Of a DNA stretch of 64,000 nt, positions 47,724 to 59,137 are shown one piece after another (the first letter of the stretch is position 1; each line of letters begins with the position of its first letter). This DNA is from Stappia albiluteola (GTDB taxonomy: Bacteria; Pseudomonadota; Alphaproteobacteria; Rhizobiales; Stappiaceae), in contig NZ_JACFXV010000053.1 of NCBI RefSeq assembly GCF_014050225.1, forward strand, positions 124,001-188,000, given 5' to 3'. The position numbers and the translations under genes were made by a program. A model generated the notes under the pieces. The model was not told the DNA's origin, searched no databases, and saw nothing but the letters and a program-made list of their open reading frames with translations.

Positions 47724-48641
47724 TCAGGACTTGGCGCGCGGCAGGTGGAACCGGACCGCGCCCGGGCGGACCTTCACGTCGAAAACCCGTTCGGCGGCCG
47801 GTTCGCCATCGAAATTGACGTCGAGCGGTTCCTCGCTTTCCACACGGAATTCCGGCGCCTGTGCCCGCACGATGCGGTTTTGCAACTCGCCCAGGCCGTT
47901 GCGGGTAATGGCGGAGAGGGTTTCGAGGATATCGGCGCCCGTCAGCGCCGGCAGGATCATCAGGTCGAGCAGGCCGTCATCCGGGCGCGCTTGCGGGCAG
48001 AGCTCGATGCCGCCGCCCGCCATCCGGCCATTGCCGATCGCCATGGCGAGAAATTCCCCTTCCCAGCTGAAATCGTCAGCCTTGAAGGAGCCCGCCGAGG
48101 GGCGCAATTCGCCGATCCTGCTCACGCCGGTAAAAATATAGGCCGCCCCGCCCATCAGCTTCTTCATCACGGGGTCGGTCTCGACGGTTACCCTTGTGCC
48201 CGCCCCTCCCGTCATCAGGTTGACGAAGAGCCGGCGGTCGGCTTCCCCGACATCGAGCGGCACGGGCTCGCTCTCGACGCACAGACGAAGGGCGGCATAG
48301 GGGCTGGCAAGCGGGATGCCGGTGCCGTGTGCGAAGTCGTTGGCCGTGCCGAGCGGCACCAGACCGAAGCTGCAGGGCGGCGCGGCGGATTTCGCCAGGG
48401 CCGCGCCGATCACCTCGTTCAGCGTGCCGTCGCCGCCGCCTGCAACGATGGTATCGATCCTGCCCTCTTCGGCAAGCCGTATCCCTTCCCCGGTCAGGCG
48501 GCGGCTATCGCCTTCCTCGAAAGTGACGCGCACCTCGATGCCGACCCCCTTGGCGCGCAGCCGTGCGACAGCATCGCGCAGATCGTCACGCTGCGCTGCC
48601 TTGCCATGAAGGATGAGGAAGAGATTGCGCCGTTGCGACAC
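47724..48641 (-). CDS. YegS/DAGK-family lipid kinase
   Basis: 305 residues of the diacylglycerol-kinase catalytic fold. N-terminal NLFLILHGKAAQRDD, nucleotide motif GGGDGTLNEV and VPLGTANDFA are conserved, with Asp residues in the C-terminal sandwich (DDGLLDLMIL). It phosphorylates phosphatidylglycerol, diacylglycerol or sphingoid bases; the substrate is unproven. The start is a GTG at 48641 with GGGACGG upstream; a TTG at 48701 in frame adds a non-conserved leader. It converges with the racemase-like gene. Confidence 0.85.
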   Translation of the reverse strand: MSQRRNLFLILHGKAAQRDDLRDAVARLRAKGVGIEVRVTFEEGDSRRLTGEGIRLAEEGRIDTIVAGGGDGTLNEVIGAALAKSAAPPCSFGLVPLGTANDFAHGTGIPLASPYAALRLCVESEPVPLDVGEADRRLFVNLMTGGAGTRVTVETDPVMKKLMGGAAYIFTGVSRIGELRPSAGSFKADDFSWEGEFLAMAIGNGRMAGGGIELCPQARPDDGLLDLMILPALTGADILETLSAITRNGLGELQNRIVRAQAPEFRVESEEPLDVNFDGEPAAERVFDVKVRPGAVRFHLPRAKS

Positions 48642-48781
48642 CAGACCGTCCCGATTGAAAAGCCGACGGTAAGAACATGGCACGCGAGCCGGGCTATACA
48701 AGGGACCCGCTCGCCGCCGGGGTCAGCTGCGAGCGGGCCAGTCGAGCAGGCTGCAGGCCGCCTGCCAAAGGCCGGGGAGGC

Positions 48782-49033
48782 TCAAACCTCGGGATTGCGT
48801 TCGTAACGACCGGTCAGCGGATTGCGCCTCAGACCGACATCCGCAAGCTGCGCCGCCGTGAGTTCGTTGAGGAGCGCGCTGTTGCGCCGCGCTCGAAAGC
48901 CTTTCAAAAGGCGCGCGAGGACCGCTGCAACAAACGAACCGCCTGTCCTTGCCGTTTCATCCGCCGCTGCGATCGTACCCGTGCAGAACTCGCGGTCATG
49001 CGCCTTGATTGTATCAATTGTACCCATACCCAT
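48782..49033 (-). CDS. DUF1127 (YjiS-like) protein
   Basis: 83 residues with the DUF1127 motif LLKGFRARRNSALLNELTAAQLADVGLRRNPLTG, an Arg-rich helix pair of the YjiS family linked to RNA or phosphate stress in Rhodobacter and Agrobacterium. ATG 49033 has GTGGAGTG 8 bp upstream. An in-frame ATG at 49084 has rare CTA and AGG codons after it and is less likely. It is divergent from a MocR regulator across a repeat-rich 88-bp control region. The start MGMGTIDTIK is preferred, but the choice is not certain. Confidence 0.75.
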   Translation of the reverse strand: MGMGTIDTIKAHDREFCTGTIAAADETARTGGSFVAAVLARLLKGFRARRNSALLNELTAAQLADVGLRRNPLTGRYERNPEV

Positions 49034-49048
49034 GGCAGACACTCCACG

Positions 49049-49131
49049 AATTGCCCCAATTGCCTCCCTCGTGAATAGATGCATTGACTCCCGAATTGTC
49101 GCAATATAGAAAATTGTCACCATGACAAATT
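49049..49131. promoter_or_regulatory. MocR/DUF1127 divergent control region with AATTG(T/C)C repeats
   Basis: Four same-strand copies of AATTG[C/T]C (49049-49055, 49058-49064, 49094-49100, 49112-49118) lie in 70 bp of otherwise GC-rich sequence. The palindrome TTGTCA-CCA-TGACAA (49114-49128) covers the MocR start codon. TTGACT (49084-49089) and TATAGA (49105-49110), spacer 15, could drive MocR with a leader of a few bases or none. The repeat array fits a MocR dimer operator. Confidence 0.55.
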
Positions 49132-50576
49132 GGCTACCCAGTCTCGACGAGGGCACGGCTCCCCTCTATGTCCGCCTCGCGGATCGCATCGAGCAGGACA
49201 TCGCTACCGGCATTCTTGGAGCAGGCGCGAAGCTGCCGCCCCAGCGCGACCTTGCCTACGACATCGGCGTGACCATCGGCACGGTCGGGCGCGCCTACGC
49301 GCTGGCGCGCGAGCGCGGCCTCGTCAGCGGCGAGGTCGGGCGCGGCACCTACGTGCTGGATCGCAACCCGCAGTCAGTTCCCCGCGAGGCGGCGGCGATC
49401 CCGGCGCGGTCGGACTATGCGGTTTCGGGACAGGCGCCGGTGGAGTTTGCCGGCACCCGCATCTACCTGCCGCAGCCGGACGAGATCCGCATGGACAGTT
49501 CGGCTGCGCCCGATGTCGGCCAGTCGGCCATCCTCGACCGACTGATGCACGAGATCTCCACCGAGCACCCGCAGGAAATCGCCAGCTATTCGCGCACCCA
49601 TCCCCCCGGCTGGCTGGAGGCGGGTGCCCGCTGGCTTGCCTGCGGCGGCTGGCAACCGGCGCCCGAATCGATCGTCCCGACGATCGGCGCCCATGCCGGC
49701 ATCGTCGCCGTTTTGTCGGCCATGTCCGCGCCGGGCGACCGGATCGCCTTCGAGAGCCTTACCTATTGTTCCTTTTCCAGGGCGGCAGGCTTGCTCGGCC
49801 GCCGCAGCGTGGCGGTGGATTGCGACGAAAACGGCATGATCCCGGAGGAGTTCGAGCGGCTGTGCGCCCAGCAGCATCCCAAGATGCTGTTCCTGATGCC
49901 GGCGCTGCACAATCCGACGCTCGCCGTGCTTTCCGGCGAACGCCGCCGCGCCATCGTCGAGATCGCGCGCCGCTACAATGTCTGGCTGATCGAGGACGGC
50001 GTCTATGGCGCGCTGATATCCGGGCAGACCACGCCGCTCGCAGCCCTGGCGCCGGAGCGCACCTTTCATGTCGGCAGCCTGTCGAAGGCGGTATCCGCCG
50101 GCGTGCGCGGCGGCTGGGTGTCCTGTCCCGAACCTTATGTCCACCGCGTCCTGACGGCGCACAAGCTTACCGGCGGCGGCATCGTCTACCTGCTTGCCGA
50201 ACTTGCCGCCCGCCTTGTCCTTTCGGGTGCTGCCGACGATATCCGCGACCGCGCCAAGCAGACGCTGGCGGAGCGGGAAGCTCTGGCACGCAAGGTCTTT
50301 GCCGGGTTCGACTTCCGCTCCAATCCGGAAGTCCCCTTCCTCTGGATGAAGCTGCCGGATCCCTGGCTGTCGGGCACCTTCAAGGCGGCCGCCCGGCGCG
50401 AGGGCGTGCTGGTCGATGACGAGGACGAGTTCAAGCCGCTGCGCAGCGACCGGGCCTATCACCGCTTCCGTATCGGCTTTTCCGCGCCCGGCTCCGCGGA
50501 AGAAATCCGGCACGGCTTCGAGACGATCCGGCGGCTGCTGGCGGAACCCGCCGCCGGCTACGACAGCTATGCGTGA
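49122..50576 (+). CDS. MocR-type GntR regulator with aminotransferase domain
   Basis: 484 residues. An N-terminal GntR winged helix (YVRLADRIEQDIATGILGAG, RDLAYDIGVTIGTVGRAYAL) is fused to a fold-type I aminotransferase domain. The PLP-binding Lys322 stands in HVGSLSKAVSAGVRGGW, with NPT and the ED/GVYG motifs before it. MocR proteins bind PLP-amino acid adducts and regulate vitamin B6, GABA or taurine genes. The promoter appears leaderless. The divergent DUF1127 gene is the nearest candidate target; purL follows 110 bp downstream. Confidence 0.92.
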   Translation: MTNWLPSLDEGTAPLYVRLADRIEQDIATGILGAGAKLPPQRDLAYDIGVTIGTVGRAYALARERGLVSGEVGRGTYVLDRNPQSVPREAAAIPARSDYAVSGQAPVEFAGTRIYLPQPDEIRMDSSAAPDVGQSAILDRLMHEISTEHPQEIASYSRTHPPGWLEAGARWLACGGWQPAPESIVPTIGAHAGIVAVLSAMSAPGDRIAFESLTYCSFSRAAGLLGRRSVAVDCDENGMIPEEFERLCAQQHPKMLFLMPALHNPTLAVLSGERRRAIVEIARRYNVWLIEDGVYGALISGQTTPLAALAPERTFHVGSLSKAVSAGVRGGWVSCPEPYVHRVLTAHKLTGGGIVYLLAELAARLVLSGAADDIRDRAKQTLAEREALARKVFAGFDFRSNPEVPFLWMKLPDPWLSGTFKAAARREGVLVDDEDEFKPLRSDRAYHRFRIGFSAPGSAEEIRHGFETIRRLLAEPAAGYDSYA

Positions 50577-50685
50577 TCTTTGACCCTGGCAGTCGGCGCG
50601 GGAATTCCCTTCCGTCAAACCATCTGCTAAACGGGCGCGGAAACGTCCATCGCTTTCCGCCTCAGCCCGAGGGTCCGCACGCCCA

Positions 50686-52896
<2,211 letters not shown>

Positions 52897-52972
52897 CGGG
52901 ATTCGCCGGGATTCCGCGCAATTGCGCGAGGTTTCCCGACATTGCAGGATTTGCAGGAAAGGTGAGAACCAC

Positions 52973-53206
52973 ATGGCGATGGATGCACGGGAGATCGAGG
53001 CGATGATCCGGGAGGCGCTGCCCGACGCCAAGATCGAGATACGCGACCTCGCCGGCGATGGCGACCATTATGCGGCCGTCGTCGTGTCGCAGGCCTTTGT
53101 CGGCAAGAGCCGCGTGCAGCAGCACCAGATGGTTTTTCAGGCCCTGAAGGGCAAGATGGGCGGCGAATTGCACGCTCTGGCCTTGCAAACTTCCGCGCCG
53201 GAATAA
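52973..53206 (+). CDS. BolA-family protein
   Basis: 77-residue BolA fold: REIEAMIREALPDAKIEIRD, with the conserved DHY/H region (DGDHYAAVVVSQAFVGKSRV) and HALAL C-terminus containing the ligand His. The AGGAAAGGTG ribosome site fixes the ATG at 52973. With the CGFS glutaredoxin 63 bp downstream it forms the classic BolA-Grx4 pair that handles [2Fe-2S] clusters and iron signals. Confidence 0.94.
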   Translation: MAMDAREIEAMIREALPDAKIEIRDLAGDGDHYAAVVVSQAFVGKSRVQQHQMVFQALKGKMGGELHALALQTSAPE

Positions 53207-53269
53207 AAATAGACGCAAGATACCTCGCTCGCCGGAACTTGAGCCGGCGCAACGAAAGGACAGGATGAA

Positions 53270-53602
53270 ATGAGCGTTCAGGACTGGATCAGGAATGAGG
53301 TGGACACCAACGACGTGGTCCTCTTCATGAAGGGCACGCCGACCTTCCCGCAATGCGGATTTTCCGGCCAGGTCGTGCAGATCCTCGATTACGTCGGCGT
53401 TCCCTACAAGGGCGTCAACGTGCTCGCCGACGACGAAGTCCGTCAGGGCATCAAGGAATTCAGCAACTGGCCGACCATCCCGCAGCTCTACGTGAAGGGC
53501 GAGTTCGTCGGCGGCTGCGACATCATCCGCGAAATGTTCCAGAACCAGGAACTGCAGTCGATGCTCGCCGAGAAAGGCATCGAGACCTCGCAGACTGCCT
53601 GA
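53270..53602 (+). CDS. grxD: Monothiol glutaredoxin, CGFS type
   Basis: 110 residues. The CGFS active site (Cys29-Ser32 in [14 protein letters not shown]), the KGTPTFP substrate loop and [19 protein letters not shown] glutathione-binding strand are present. Such proteins bind a [2Fe-2S] cluster with glutathione and partner BolA. An AAAGGACAGGATGAA leader precedes the start. Confidence 0.96.
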   Translation: MSVQDWIRNEVDTNDVVLFMKGTPTFPQCGFSGQVVQILDYVGVPYKGVNVLADDEVRQGIKEFSNWPTIPQLYVKGEFVGGCDIIREMFQNQELQSMLAEKGIETSQTA

Positions 53603-53626
53603 GCCTGACAAAAGATACAGTATTGG

Positions 53627-53663
53627 ACGGGCGCACCGGCCTCCGGTGCGCCCGTTTTTATTT
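53627..53663 (+). terminator. Rho-independent terminator after grxD
   Basis: A perfect 13-bp stem (53627-53639/53643-53655) with a 3-nt loop is followed by TTTTATTT. It ends the bolA-grxD transcript. Confidence 0.95.
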
Positions 53664-53821
53664 CGGCTACTGCATGAAAACTCGGCATTACGTCGCGAAT
53701 CACTTAACCTGAATCCGGGATGAATGCCGGTTTCAGCGTCCCGTCATCAGTCGGCCGCCATTCTCCATTCCCACATCCCCCGCGCGATTGGCCTGCGGGG
53801 CGAGACCGGGAGGGTGGCATG

Positions 53822-54115
53822 ATGGGCACAGGCAGGCAAAGCAGACGGATGGGGCGCCTGGGCACCCTCGCCGCCGTCGCTATCGCAAGCTTCGCCTATG
53901 TCGGCCTCGCCGATGAACGCGACCCCAAGCTGCGCAAGATCCAGTGCACGGCCTTGACGGTCTTCGCCCCCTCGAACGGACTGAGCGCCAAGGAGCTTTG
54001 CCGCGCCCATGGCGGCCTGGCGGCGAACAGGAAACCCGCCCCGACGCAAGGCCTCGTCATCCTGGTGCGCAACCAGCCGATGGGCGGGTCCGAGGGACTG
54101 ATCCCGGCGCACTGA
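53822..54115 (+). CDS. Small membrane-anchored protein of unknown function
   Basis: 97 residues. A basic start (MGTGRQSRRMGRLG) and one hydrophobic segment (about 14-30) precede a polar domain with two Cys residues (KIQCTALTVFAPSNG, ELCRAHGG). GGGAGGGTGGC upstream supports this ATG; the preceding ATG at 53819 is equally possible. No family was recognised. It converges with the Hsp70-type gene 22 bp on. Confidence 0.6.
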   Translation: MGTGRQSRRMGRLGTLAAVAIASFAYVGLADERDPKLRKIQCTALTVFAPSNGLSAKELCRAHGGLAANRKPAPTQGLVILVRNQPMGGSEGLIPAH

Positions 54116-54137
54116 CCACTACGCCGATAGCAGCACC

Positions 54138-55451
54138 CTATTCCGCCGCCGCCAGAGCCCGGCCGAATTTCCGTCTGGCGTCGAGGGCGAGGCCCGAGCC
54201 GACGCTGCCGAAGACGTCGCCCTGCACCACATGTGCCTCGCGGAACTTCCCCGTCAGCGACTGACGGACAAAGGGGATCGACGCCGAACCGCCCGTCAGG
54301 AAGACTGTGGAGATTTCCGCCTCGCCCACCCCGGCAAGCTTCAGGCATTCGTCCAGCGCCGCGCCGACGCGCGTGACGGCGCCGTCGATCGCTCCCTCCA
54401 GTTCACCGCGGCTGAACGCGATGTCGAGACTGCCGTTCATCAGGCCGAAGTGCATGCGGTAGTCGTCGTTTGCCGACAGGCCGACCTTCGCCCCTTCCAC
54501 CGCGCCCGCCAGCGCATGGCCGAGCCGTTCCTCCACCAGGTCGATCAGCCGTTGCACGCGCTCCGGTTCGCTGGCGTCGTATCTGAGTTCCTTCAGCATC
54601 TGCGCCGCCTGCGGCGTGTAGAGGAAATTGATGCGGTGCCAGGTGGCGAGCTCGAAATAGGCCCAGCTCGGCAGGTCGCGCTTGCCGTCGCGCGCGGGTG
54701 TCCCGTGGCCAAGTTCCGGCATCACCTTGCGCATGCTGAGCAGCTGGTCGAAATCCGTACCGCCGACATGCACGCCGGAACTTGCGAGAATATCCTCGCG
54801 CCGGTCGGCCCGCCTGCGCCGTTCCGGGCTCACGCGCACGATGGAGAAATCCGATGTGCCACCGCCAAGGTCGATGATGACGGCCAGTTCCTCGCCCGTC
54901 ACCTGCCGCTCGTAGTCGAGCGCGGCGGCGATCGGCTCGAACTGGAACTCGATCTCCCTGAAGCCGGCATCGCGGGCGATCGCCTCAAGCTCGTCCTGCG
55001 CGCGGCGGTCGGCGACCTCGTCGCGATCGATGAAGAAGACCGGACGGCCGAGAACCACCTGTTCCAGCGGCACGCCGCAGGCTTCTTCGCCGCGGCGGCG
55101 CAATTCCTTGAGATACAGGCCGATGATTTCGGCAAAGCTCCAGCGCTGCGCCTTGATCGCCGTCTTTTCCCCCATCGCCTGGGTGCCGAGCACGCTCTTC
55201 AGCGAGCGCATCAGCCGGCCCTCCACGCCTTCCACATAATGGCGCACCGCCTCGCGGCCGAAGCGGATGTCGTTTTCCTCAAAGGAGAAGAAGATCGCAC
55301 TCGGCAGTACCACGCTGTCGCCCTCGAGCGCCAGCAGGCGCGAGGACGTTCCCTCGGCAAGGGCCACCGTGGAATTGGACGTACCGAAATCGATGCCACA
55401 AGGCGGGCTGGCGGACATGGCTGAGGGTCCCGGTCGAGTCATTTGCATCAT
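54138..55451 (-). CDS. Hsp70-family chaperone-like ATPase (YegD type)
   Basis: 437 residues containing only the Hsp70/actin ATPase domain. Phosphate 1 is CGIDFGTSNSTVALAEG and phosphate 2 is VIIDLGGGTSDFSIVRV. The adenosine motif is VFLTGGSASIPFVRQSL. No substrate-binding lid is present, as in YegD. No DnaJ or GrpE gene is nearby. An alternative start at 55418 (MSASPPCGIDFG) gives the more typical N-terminus. The physiological client is unknown. Confidence 0.9.
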   Translation of the reverse strand: MMQMTRPGPSAMSASPPCGIDFGTSNSTVALAEGTSSRLLALEGDSVVLPSAIFFSFEENDIRFGREAVRHYVEGVEGRLMRSLKSVLGTQAMGEKTAIKAQRWSFAEIIGLYLKELRRRGEEACGVPLEQVVLGRPVFFIDRDEVADRRAQDELEAIARDAGFREIEFQFEPIAAALDYERQVTGEELAVIIDLGGGTSDFSIVRVSPERRRRADRREDILASSGVHVGGTDFDQLLSMRKVMPELGHGTPARDGKRDLPSWAYFELATWHRINFLYTPQAAQMLKELRYDASEPERVQRLIDLVEERLGHALAGAVEGAKVGLSANDDYRMHFGLMNGSLDIAFSRGELEGAIDGAVTRVGAALDECLKLAGVGEAEISTVFLTGGSASIPFVRQSLTGKFREAHVVQGDVFGSVGSGLALDARRKFGRALAAAE

Positions 55452-55519
55452 GAGACGAAAGAACCTTTCTCCGGACGACAGTCGCCATCCGGCTGGAAGG
55501 TCCTGATTGCGTTCGTTTG

Positions 55520-56551
55520 TTATTCGGCGGCGAACAGCCTGCCCATCATGGCAAGCCCGGCCCCGCAGGCTTCCTCGCCCTCGCCGCCTTCCGCGCGGGC
55601 TTCACCCGGCCTGAGGTTGGCGAAATCATAAAGCGCACGGTCCAGGAGATGCGAGGGCCGCGCATGGGCAAGCGCGCGCGCCATGATGCCGAGGCGGCCC
55701 GGAGACAGTTTTTCCCAGCCTTCCAGCATCTTCTTGATCTCCGCCCGCTGCAGGCCGTCCTGGCTGCCGCAGAGATCGCAGGGGATGATCGGAAATTCCA
55801 TCGCACGGGCGTATCTGGCGATGTCGGTTTCGGCGCAATAGGCGAGCGGGCGCAGCACCATCAGGTCGCCCTCGTCATTGACGAGCTTCGGCGGCATCGC
55901 CGCCAGACGCCCGCCGTGGAAGAGGTTCATGAAGAAGGTTTCCAGCGCATCCTCGCGGTGGTGCCCCAGCACCACGGCCTCGCAGCCCTCCTCGCGGGCG
56001 ATGCGATAGAGAATGCCGCGCCGGAGCCTTGAGCAGAGCGAGCAATAGGTCTTGCCCGACGGGATCTTCGCCGTGACGATGGAATAGGTGTCCTCGCGCA
56101 CGATGCGTTTTTCGATGCCGTGGCGATCGAGGAATTCCGGCAGGATATGGCTCGGGAAGCCCGGCTGCGCCTGGTCGAGATTGCAGGCGACGATATCGAC
56201 GGGCAGCAGGCCGCGCCACTTCAGGTCGATGAGCACGGCGAGCAGGGTATAGCTGTCCTTGCCACCCGACAGGCAGACCAGCCATTTCGGCTTGCGGCCG
56301 TCGGCGGGCAGCATGCCGTAATCGTCGATCGCCTGCCGCGTTTCGCGCAGGAGCCGCTTGCGGAGCTTCTTGAACTCGACGGAGGACGGTGCCTGCCTGA
56401 GCAGCGGCGGGCAACCATCGTCCACTGCATCGTCGGTGCCAAGGGCGGCAATCGCGTCGGTCATGGCCTTGTCGTCGTCCTCGAACGGATCGGAAAGGGG
56501 CGAATGGGGCGGCACCATGCCCGAGCGGGGCGCCGGAGGCAAGCCGGCCAT
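55520..56551 (-). CDS. ttcA: tRNA 2-thiocytidine synthetase TtcA
   Basis: Adenine-nucleotide alpha-hydrolase (PP-loop) enzyme thiolating C32 of tRNA. The PP-loop is [15 protein letters not shown]. CxxC pairs CSLC and CDLC, with [16 protein letters not shown] between them, hold the iron-sulfur cluster. The C-terminus is extended relative to E. coli TtcA. The start at 56551 has GAGGGGAGG just upstream; other in-frame ATGs are at 56518 and 56464. It lies just beyond the rpsD terminator. Confidence 0.92.
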   Translation of the reverse strand: MAGLPPAPRSGMVPPHSPLSDPFEDDDKAMTDAIAALGTDDAVDDGCPPLLRQAPSSVEFKKLRKRLLRETRQAIDDYGMLPADGRKPKWLVCLSGGKDSYTLLAVLIDLKWRGLLPVDIVACNLDQAQPGFPSHILPEFLDRHGIEKRIVREDTYSIVTAKIPSGKTYCSLCSRLRRGILYRIAREEGCEAVVLGHHREDALETFFMNLFHGGRLAAMPPKLVNDEGDLMVLRPLAYCAETDIARYARAMEFPIIPCDLCGSQDGLQRAEIKKMLEGWEKLSPGRLGIMARALAHARPSHLLDRALYDFANLRPGEARAEGGEGEEACGAGLAMMGRLFAAE

Positions 56552-56559
56552 TCCTCCCC

Positions 56560-56594
56560 TCAAAAGAAAAAGGCCGCTCTTTCGAGCGGCCTTT
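56560..56594 (-). terminator. Rho-independent terminator after rpsD
   Basis: On the minus strand an 11-bp stem (56594-56584/56579-56569) is followed by TTTCTTTTG. It ends the rpsD transcript, leaving ttcA to be read from its own promoter or by read-through. Confidence 0.88.
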
Positions 56595-56617
56595 GGACAG
56601 TCGCTATCGCGGCCTTA

Positions 56618-57235
56618 TCAGCGCGAATAGAACTCGACCACGAGGTTCGGTTCCATCTGCACCGGGTACGGCACGTCCGAGAACTGCGGTACGCGGGAGA
56701 AGGTCGCGACCATCTTGTTGTGGTCGGCGTTGATGTATTCCGGCACATCGCGCTCGGCGAGCTGGACGGCTTCCAGCACCAGAGCCATCTGCCTGGACTT
56801 TTCCTTGACCTCGATCACGTCGCCCGGCTTGCAGCGGTAGCTCGGGATGTTGACCCGGCGGCCGTTGACCTTGACGTGGCCGTGGTTGACGAACTGGCGC
56901 GCGGCGAAGACCGTCGGAACGAACTTCGCACGGTAGACGATGGCGTCGAGACGGCGCTCGAGCAGGCCGATCAGGTTCTCCGAGGTGTCGCCCTTCATGC
57001 GGGAGGCTTCCACGTAGACCTTGTGGAACTGCTTCTCGGAGATATCGCCGTAGTAGCCCTTGAGCTTCTGCTTGGCGCGCAGCTGCACGCCGAAGTCGGA
57101 GAGCTTGCCCTTGCGGCGCTGGCCGTGCTGGCCCGGGCCGTAGTCGCGGCGGTTGGCCGGGGACTTTGGGCGGCCCCAGATATTCTCGCCCATGCGGCGA
57201 TCGAGCTTGTACTTGACGCTATGGCGCTTCGACAT
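56618..57235 (-). CDS. rpsD: 30S ribosomal protein S4
   Basis: 205 residues. The N-terminus [21 protein letters not shown] and the S4 RNA-binding domain ([37 protein letters not shown]) are typical, and the C-terminal VEFYSR is conserved. It is a primary 16S rRNA-binding protein and assembly nucleator. In rhizobia it is monocistronic, as here. The 5' region (57236-57431) must carry its promoter. Confidence 0.97.
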   Translation of the reverse strand: MSKRHSVKYKLDRRMGENIWGRPKSPANRRDYGPGQHGQRRKGKLSDFGVQLRAKQKLKGYYGDISEKQFHKVYVEASRMKGDTSENLIGLLERRLDAIVYRAKFVPTVFAARQFVNHGHVKVNGRRVNIPSYRCKPGDVIEVKEKSRQMALVLEAVQLAERDVPEYINADHNKMVATFSRVPQFSDVPYPVQMEPNLVVEFYSR

Positions 57236-57431
57236 TCGCGGTTTCCTTCGCGTTTGTTCTTCGATTTAAAGGAAACGCGCCCTCCTTTCCCCTTGAAGGA
57301 ACGAGCCTTCTCGAGACGACAGGACCTTGGACCGAACAGCGCCGCCCAAGGATCCGCGGGTGCGTAAAAAAGCACGGCGGACCGTCAAGCCCGCCAAGCT
57401 CGCACGCGTGTAGTCGATAGGCGCCCTTCTG

Positions 57432-58226
57432 TCAAACGCTTCCGCCGTCCGGAGCGGGAGCATCGAAGATGAAGGGAAGGCCTTCGGCAACGGATCCCGA
57501 GGTACGCAGGTAAAGATCGCCGCGCCCGCGCGCCGCGCCCTCGCCCGCCGGCGCGATCACCGCCGCGAGCCGCCGCGCAATGGCCGGCGCCGGATCGATC
57601 CATTCCACCTCCCAGGGCGCTGCCTGGCGCATTTCCTCGATCAGGAAGGGATAATGAGTGCAGCCCAGCACGATCTTGTCCGTCCGCCGACCGTTCTTTT
57701 CCTTGAAGCAGGGGGCGATTTCGGCGGCGAGCAGATCAGGATCGACTGGCCGCTGGCCGAGCTTGTCTTCGGCCAGCGCGGCAAGGCGTGTCGCCCCGAC
57801 CAGCGTTACCGCCACTTCCGGCGCGAACTGATGGATCAACTCGAACGTATAGTCCCGCTTCACCGTGCCGGGCGTGGCGAGGATCGAGATCAGCCCGCTT
57901 GCGGTGCGTTCCGCCGCCGGCTTCACCGCCGGCACGGTGCCGACCACCGGAACCTGCAACCTCGCACGCAACCCCGGCAGCACCAGCGTCGACGCGGTAT
58001 TGCAGGCAATCACCACCGCCTGCGGGTCATGCTCCCGCGCAAGACCGGCGACCAGATCCACCACGTGGTCGGTCAGTTCGCCTTCCCGCCAGTTGCCATA
58101 GGGAAAGGCGGCGTCGTCGGCCACATAGACCATGGCGAGGTCTGGCCTCGCCTTGCGGATTTCACGAGCGACCGAAAGCCCGCCGATCCCGGAATCAGCA
58201 ACCAGAACCGGCCGGCTGTCGCTCAT
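57432..58226 (-). CDS. murI: Glutamate racemase
   Basis: 264-residue racemase making D-glutamate for peptidoglycan. Catalytic motifs are ADSGIGGLSV (Asp11, Ser12), VVIACNTAS with Cys and VLGCTHYP with the second Cys. The start ATG overlaps the trmJ stop (ATGA), so it is coupled to trmJ. Length fits the family. Confidence 0.95.
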   Translation of the reverse strand: MSDSRPVLVADSGIGGLSVAREIRKARPDLAMVYVADDAAFPYGNWREGELTDHVVDLVAGLAREHDPQAVVIACNTASTLVLPGLRARLQVPVVGTVPAVKPAAERTASGLISILATPGTVKRDYTFELIHQFAPEVAVTLVGATRLAALAEDKLGQRPVDPDLLAAEIAPCFKEKNGRRTDKIVLGCTHYPFLIEEMRQAAPWEVEWIDPAPAIARRLAAVIAPAGEGAARGRGDLYLRTSGSVAEGLPFIFDAPAPDGGSV

Positions 58227-59065
58227 TCTTCGCCCGTTTCCTGCTCGTTCGGCTCGCATTCGTCTACCGCTTCGCCCGCACTTTTGTGCGGCCGGGTCGG
58301 CCGGCGCTCGAAGGCGGCGATCACGCCGCGCAGCGACCTCACCTCCTGTTCGGTGAGGTTCGCCTTCTGGAAGATATTGCGCAGGTTGAGCACCATGGAT
58401 GGGCGTTTTTCGGGCGGACGGAAGAAATTGATCTCGTCGAGCGCGCTTTCCAGGTGTTCGAAGAAGCGGAAGACGTCCTCCTTCGGCGCCGGCGGGTTCG
58501 TTTCCTCGTCGAGCCGGAAGGGCAGCGCGCCGCCGCTGGCCTTCACGCGCCATTCGTAGGCGCAGACCAGCACCGCCTGGGCGATGTTGAGCGAGGCGAA
58601 TTGCGGGTCGACGGGCAGCGTGACGATCTCGTCGGCCAGCGCCACCTCCTCGTTGTTGAGCCCCCAGCGCTCGCGGCCGAAGAGATATCCAGTGCCTAGC
58701 CCCTGCCGGCCATAGCCGGTGACCGTCACCGCGGCCTCGTCCGGGCCACGCACGGGCTTCGAGACCTCGCGCGAACGCGCCGTAGTGGCAAAGACGAAAT
58801 GCAGGTCGGCGATCGCCGCCTCCACGCTGTCGAACACCTTGACGTTGTCGATCACGTGGTCGGCGCGGCTTGCCGCCGCGCGCGCCTTCTCGCTCGGCCA
58901 GCCGTCGCGGGGGTTGACGATCCTGAGATCCGTCAGGCCGAAATTGGCCATGGCGCGCGCAGCAGTGCCGATATTCTCGCCAAGCTGCGGCTCGCACAGG
59001 ATCACGGCGGGAGGGCGGACGTCGATCTTCAGCGCCGCTTCATCGATTTTCGCGTTTCGGGTCAT
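58223..59065 (-). CDS. trmJ: TrmH-family RNA 2'-O-methyltransferase (TrmJ-like)
   Basis: 280-residue SPOUT-class methyltransferase. VILCEPQLGENIGTAARAMAN is the N-terminal fingerprint, with the knot motif LFGRERWGLNNEE and LNIAQAVLVCAYEW. It methylates the ribose at position 32 of some tRNAs. The extended C-terminus is helical. It is divergent from a repeat-rich intergenic region. Confidence 0.9.
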   Translation of the reverse strand: MTRNAKIDEAALKIDVRPPAVILCEPQLGENIGTAARAMANFGLTDLRIVNPRDGWPSEKARAAASRADHVIDNVKVFDSVEAAIADLHFVFATTARSREVSKPVRGPDEAAVTVTGYGRQGLGTGYLFGRERWGLNNEEVALADEIVTLPVDPQFASLNIAQAVLVCAYEWRVKASGGALPFRLDEETNPPAPKEDVFRFFEHLESALDEINFFRPPEKRPSMVLNLRNIFQKANLTEQEVRSLRGVIAAFERRPTRPHKSAGEAVDECEPNEQETGEE

Positions 59066-59137
59066 GGCGCGGATTTAGCGGAACTCGGCGGCGAATTCCA
59101 GCATCAGAAATGACGCGGCTCACGCGCGGAAGATATC

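Noticed and set aside
49034-49084. Longer start for the DUF1127 protein at 49084
   Set aside because: The extension uses codons that are rare here (CTA, AGG) and overlaps the repeat boxes; the 49033 start has a better ribosome site.
54231-55424. Plus-strand open frame opposite the Hsp70-like gene
   Set aside because: Shadow of a protein with intact nucleotide-binding motifs.
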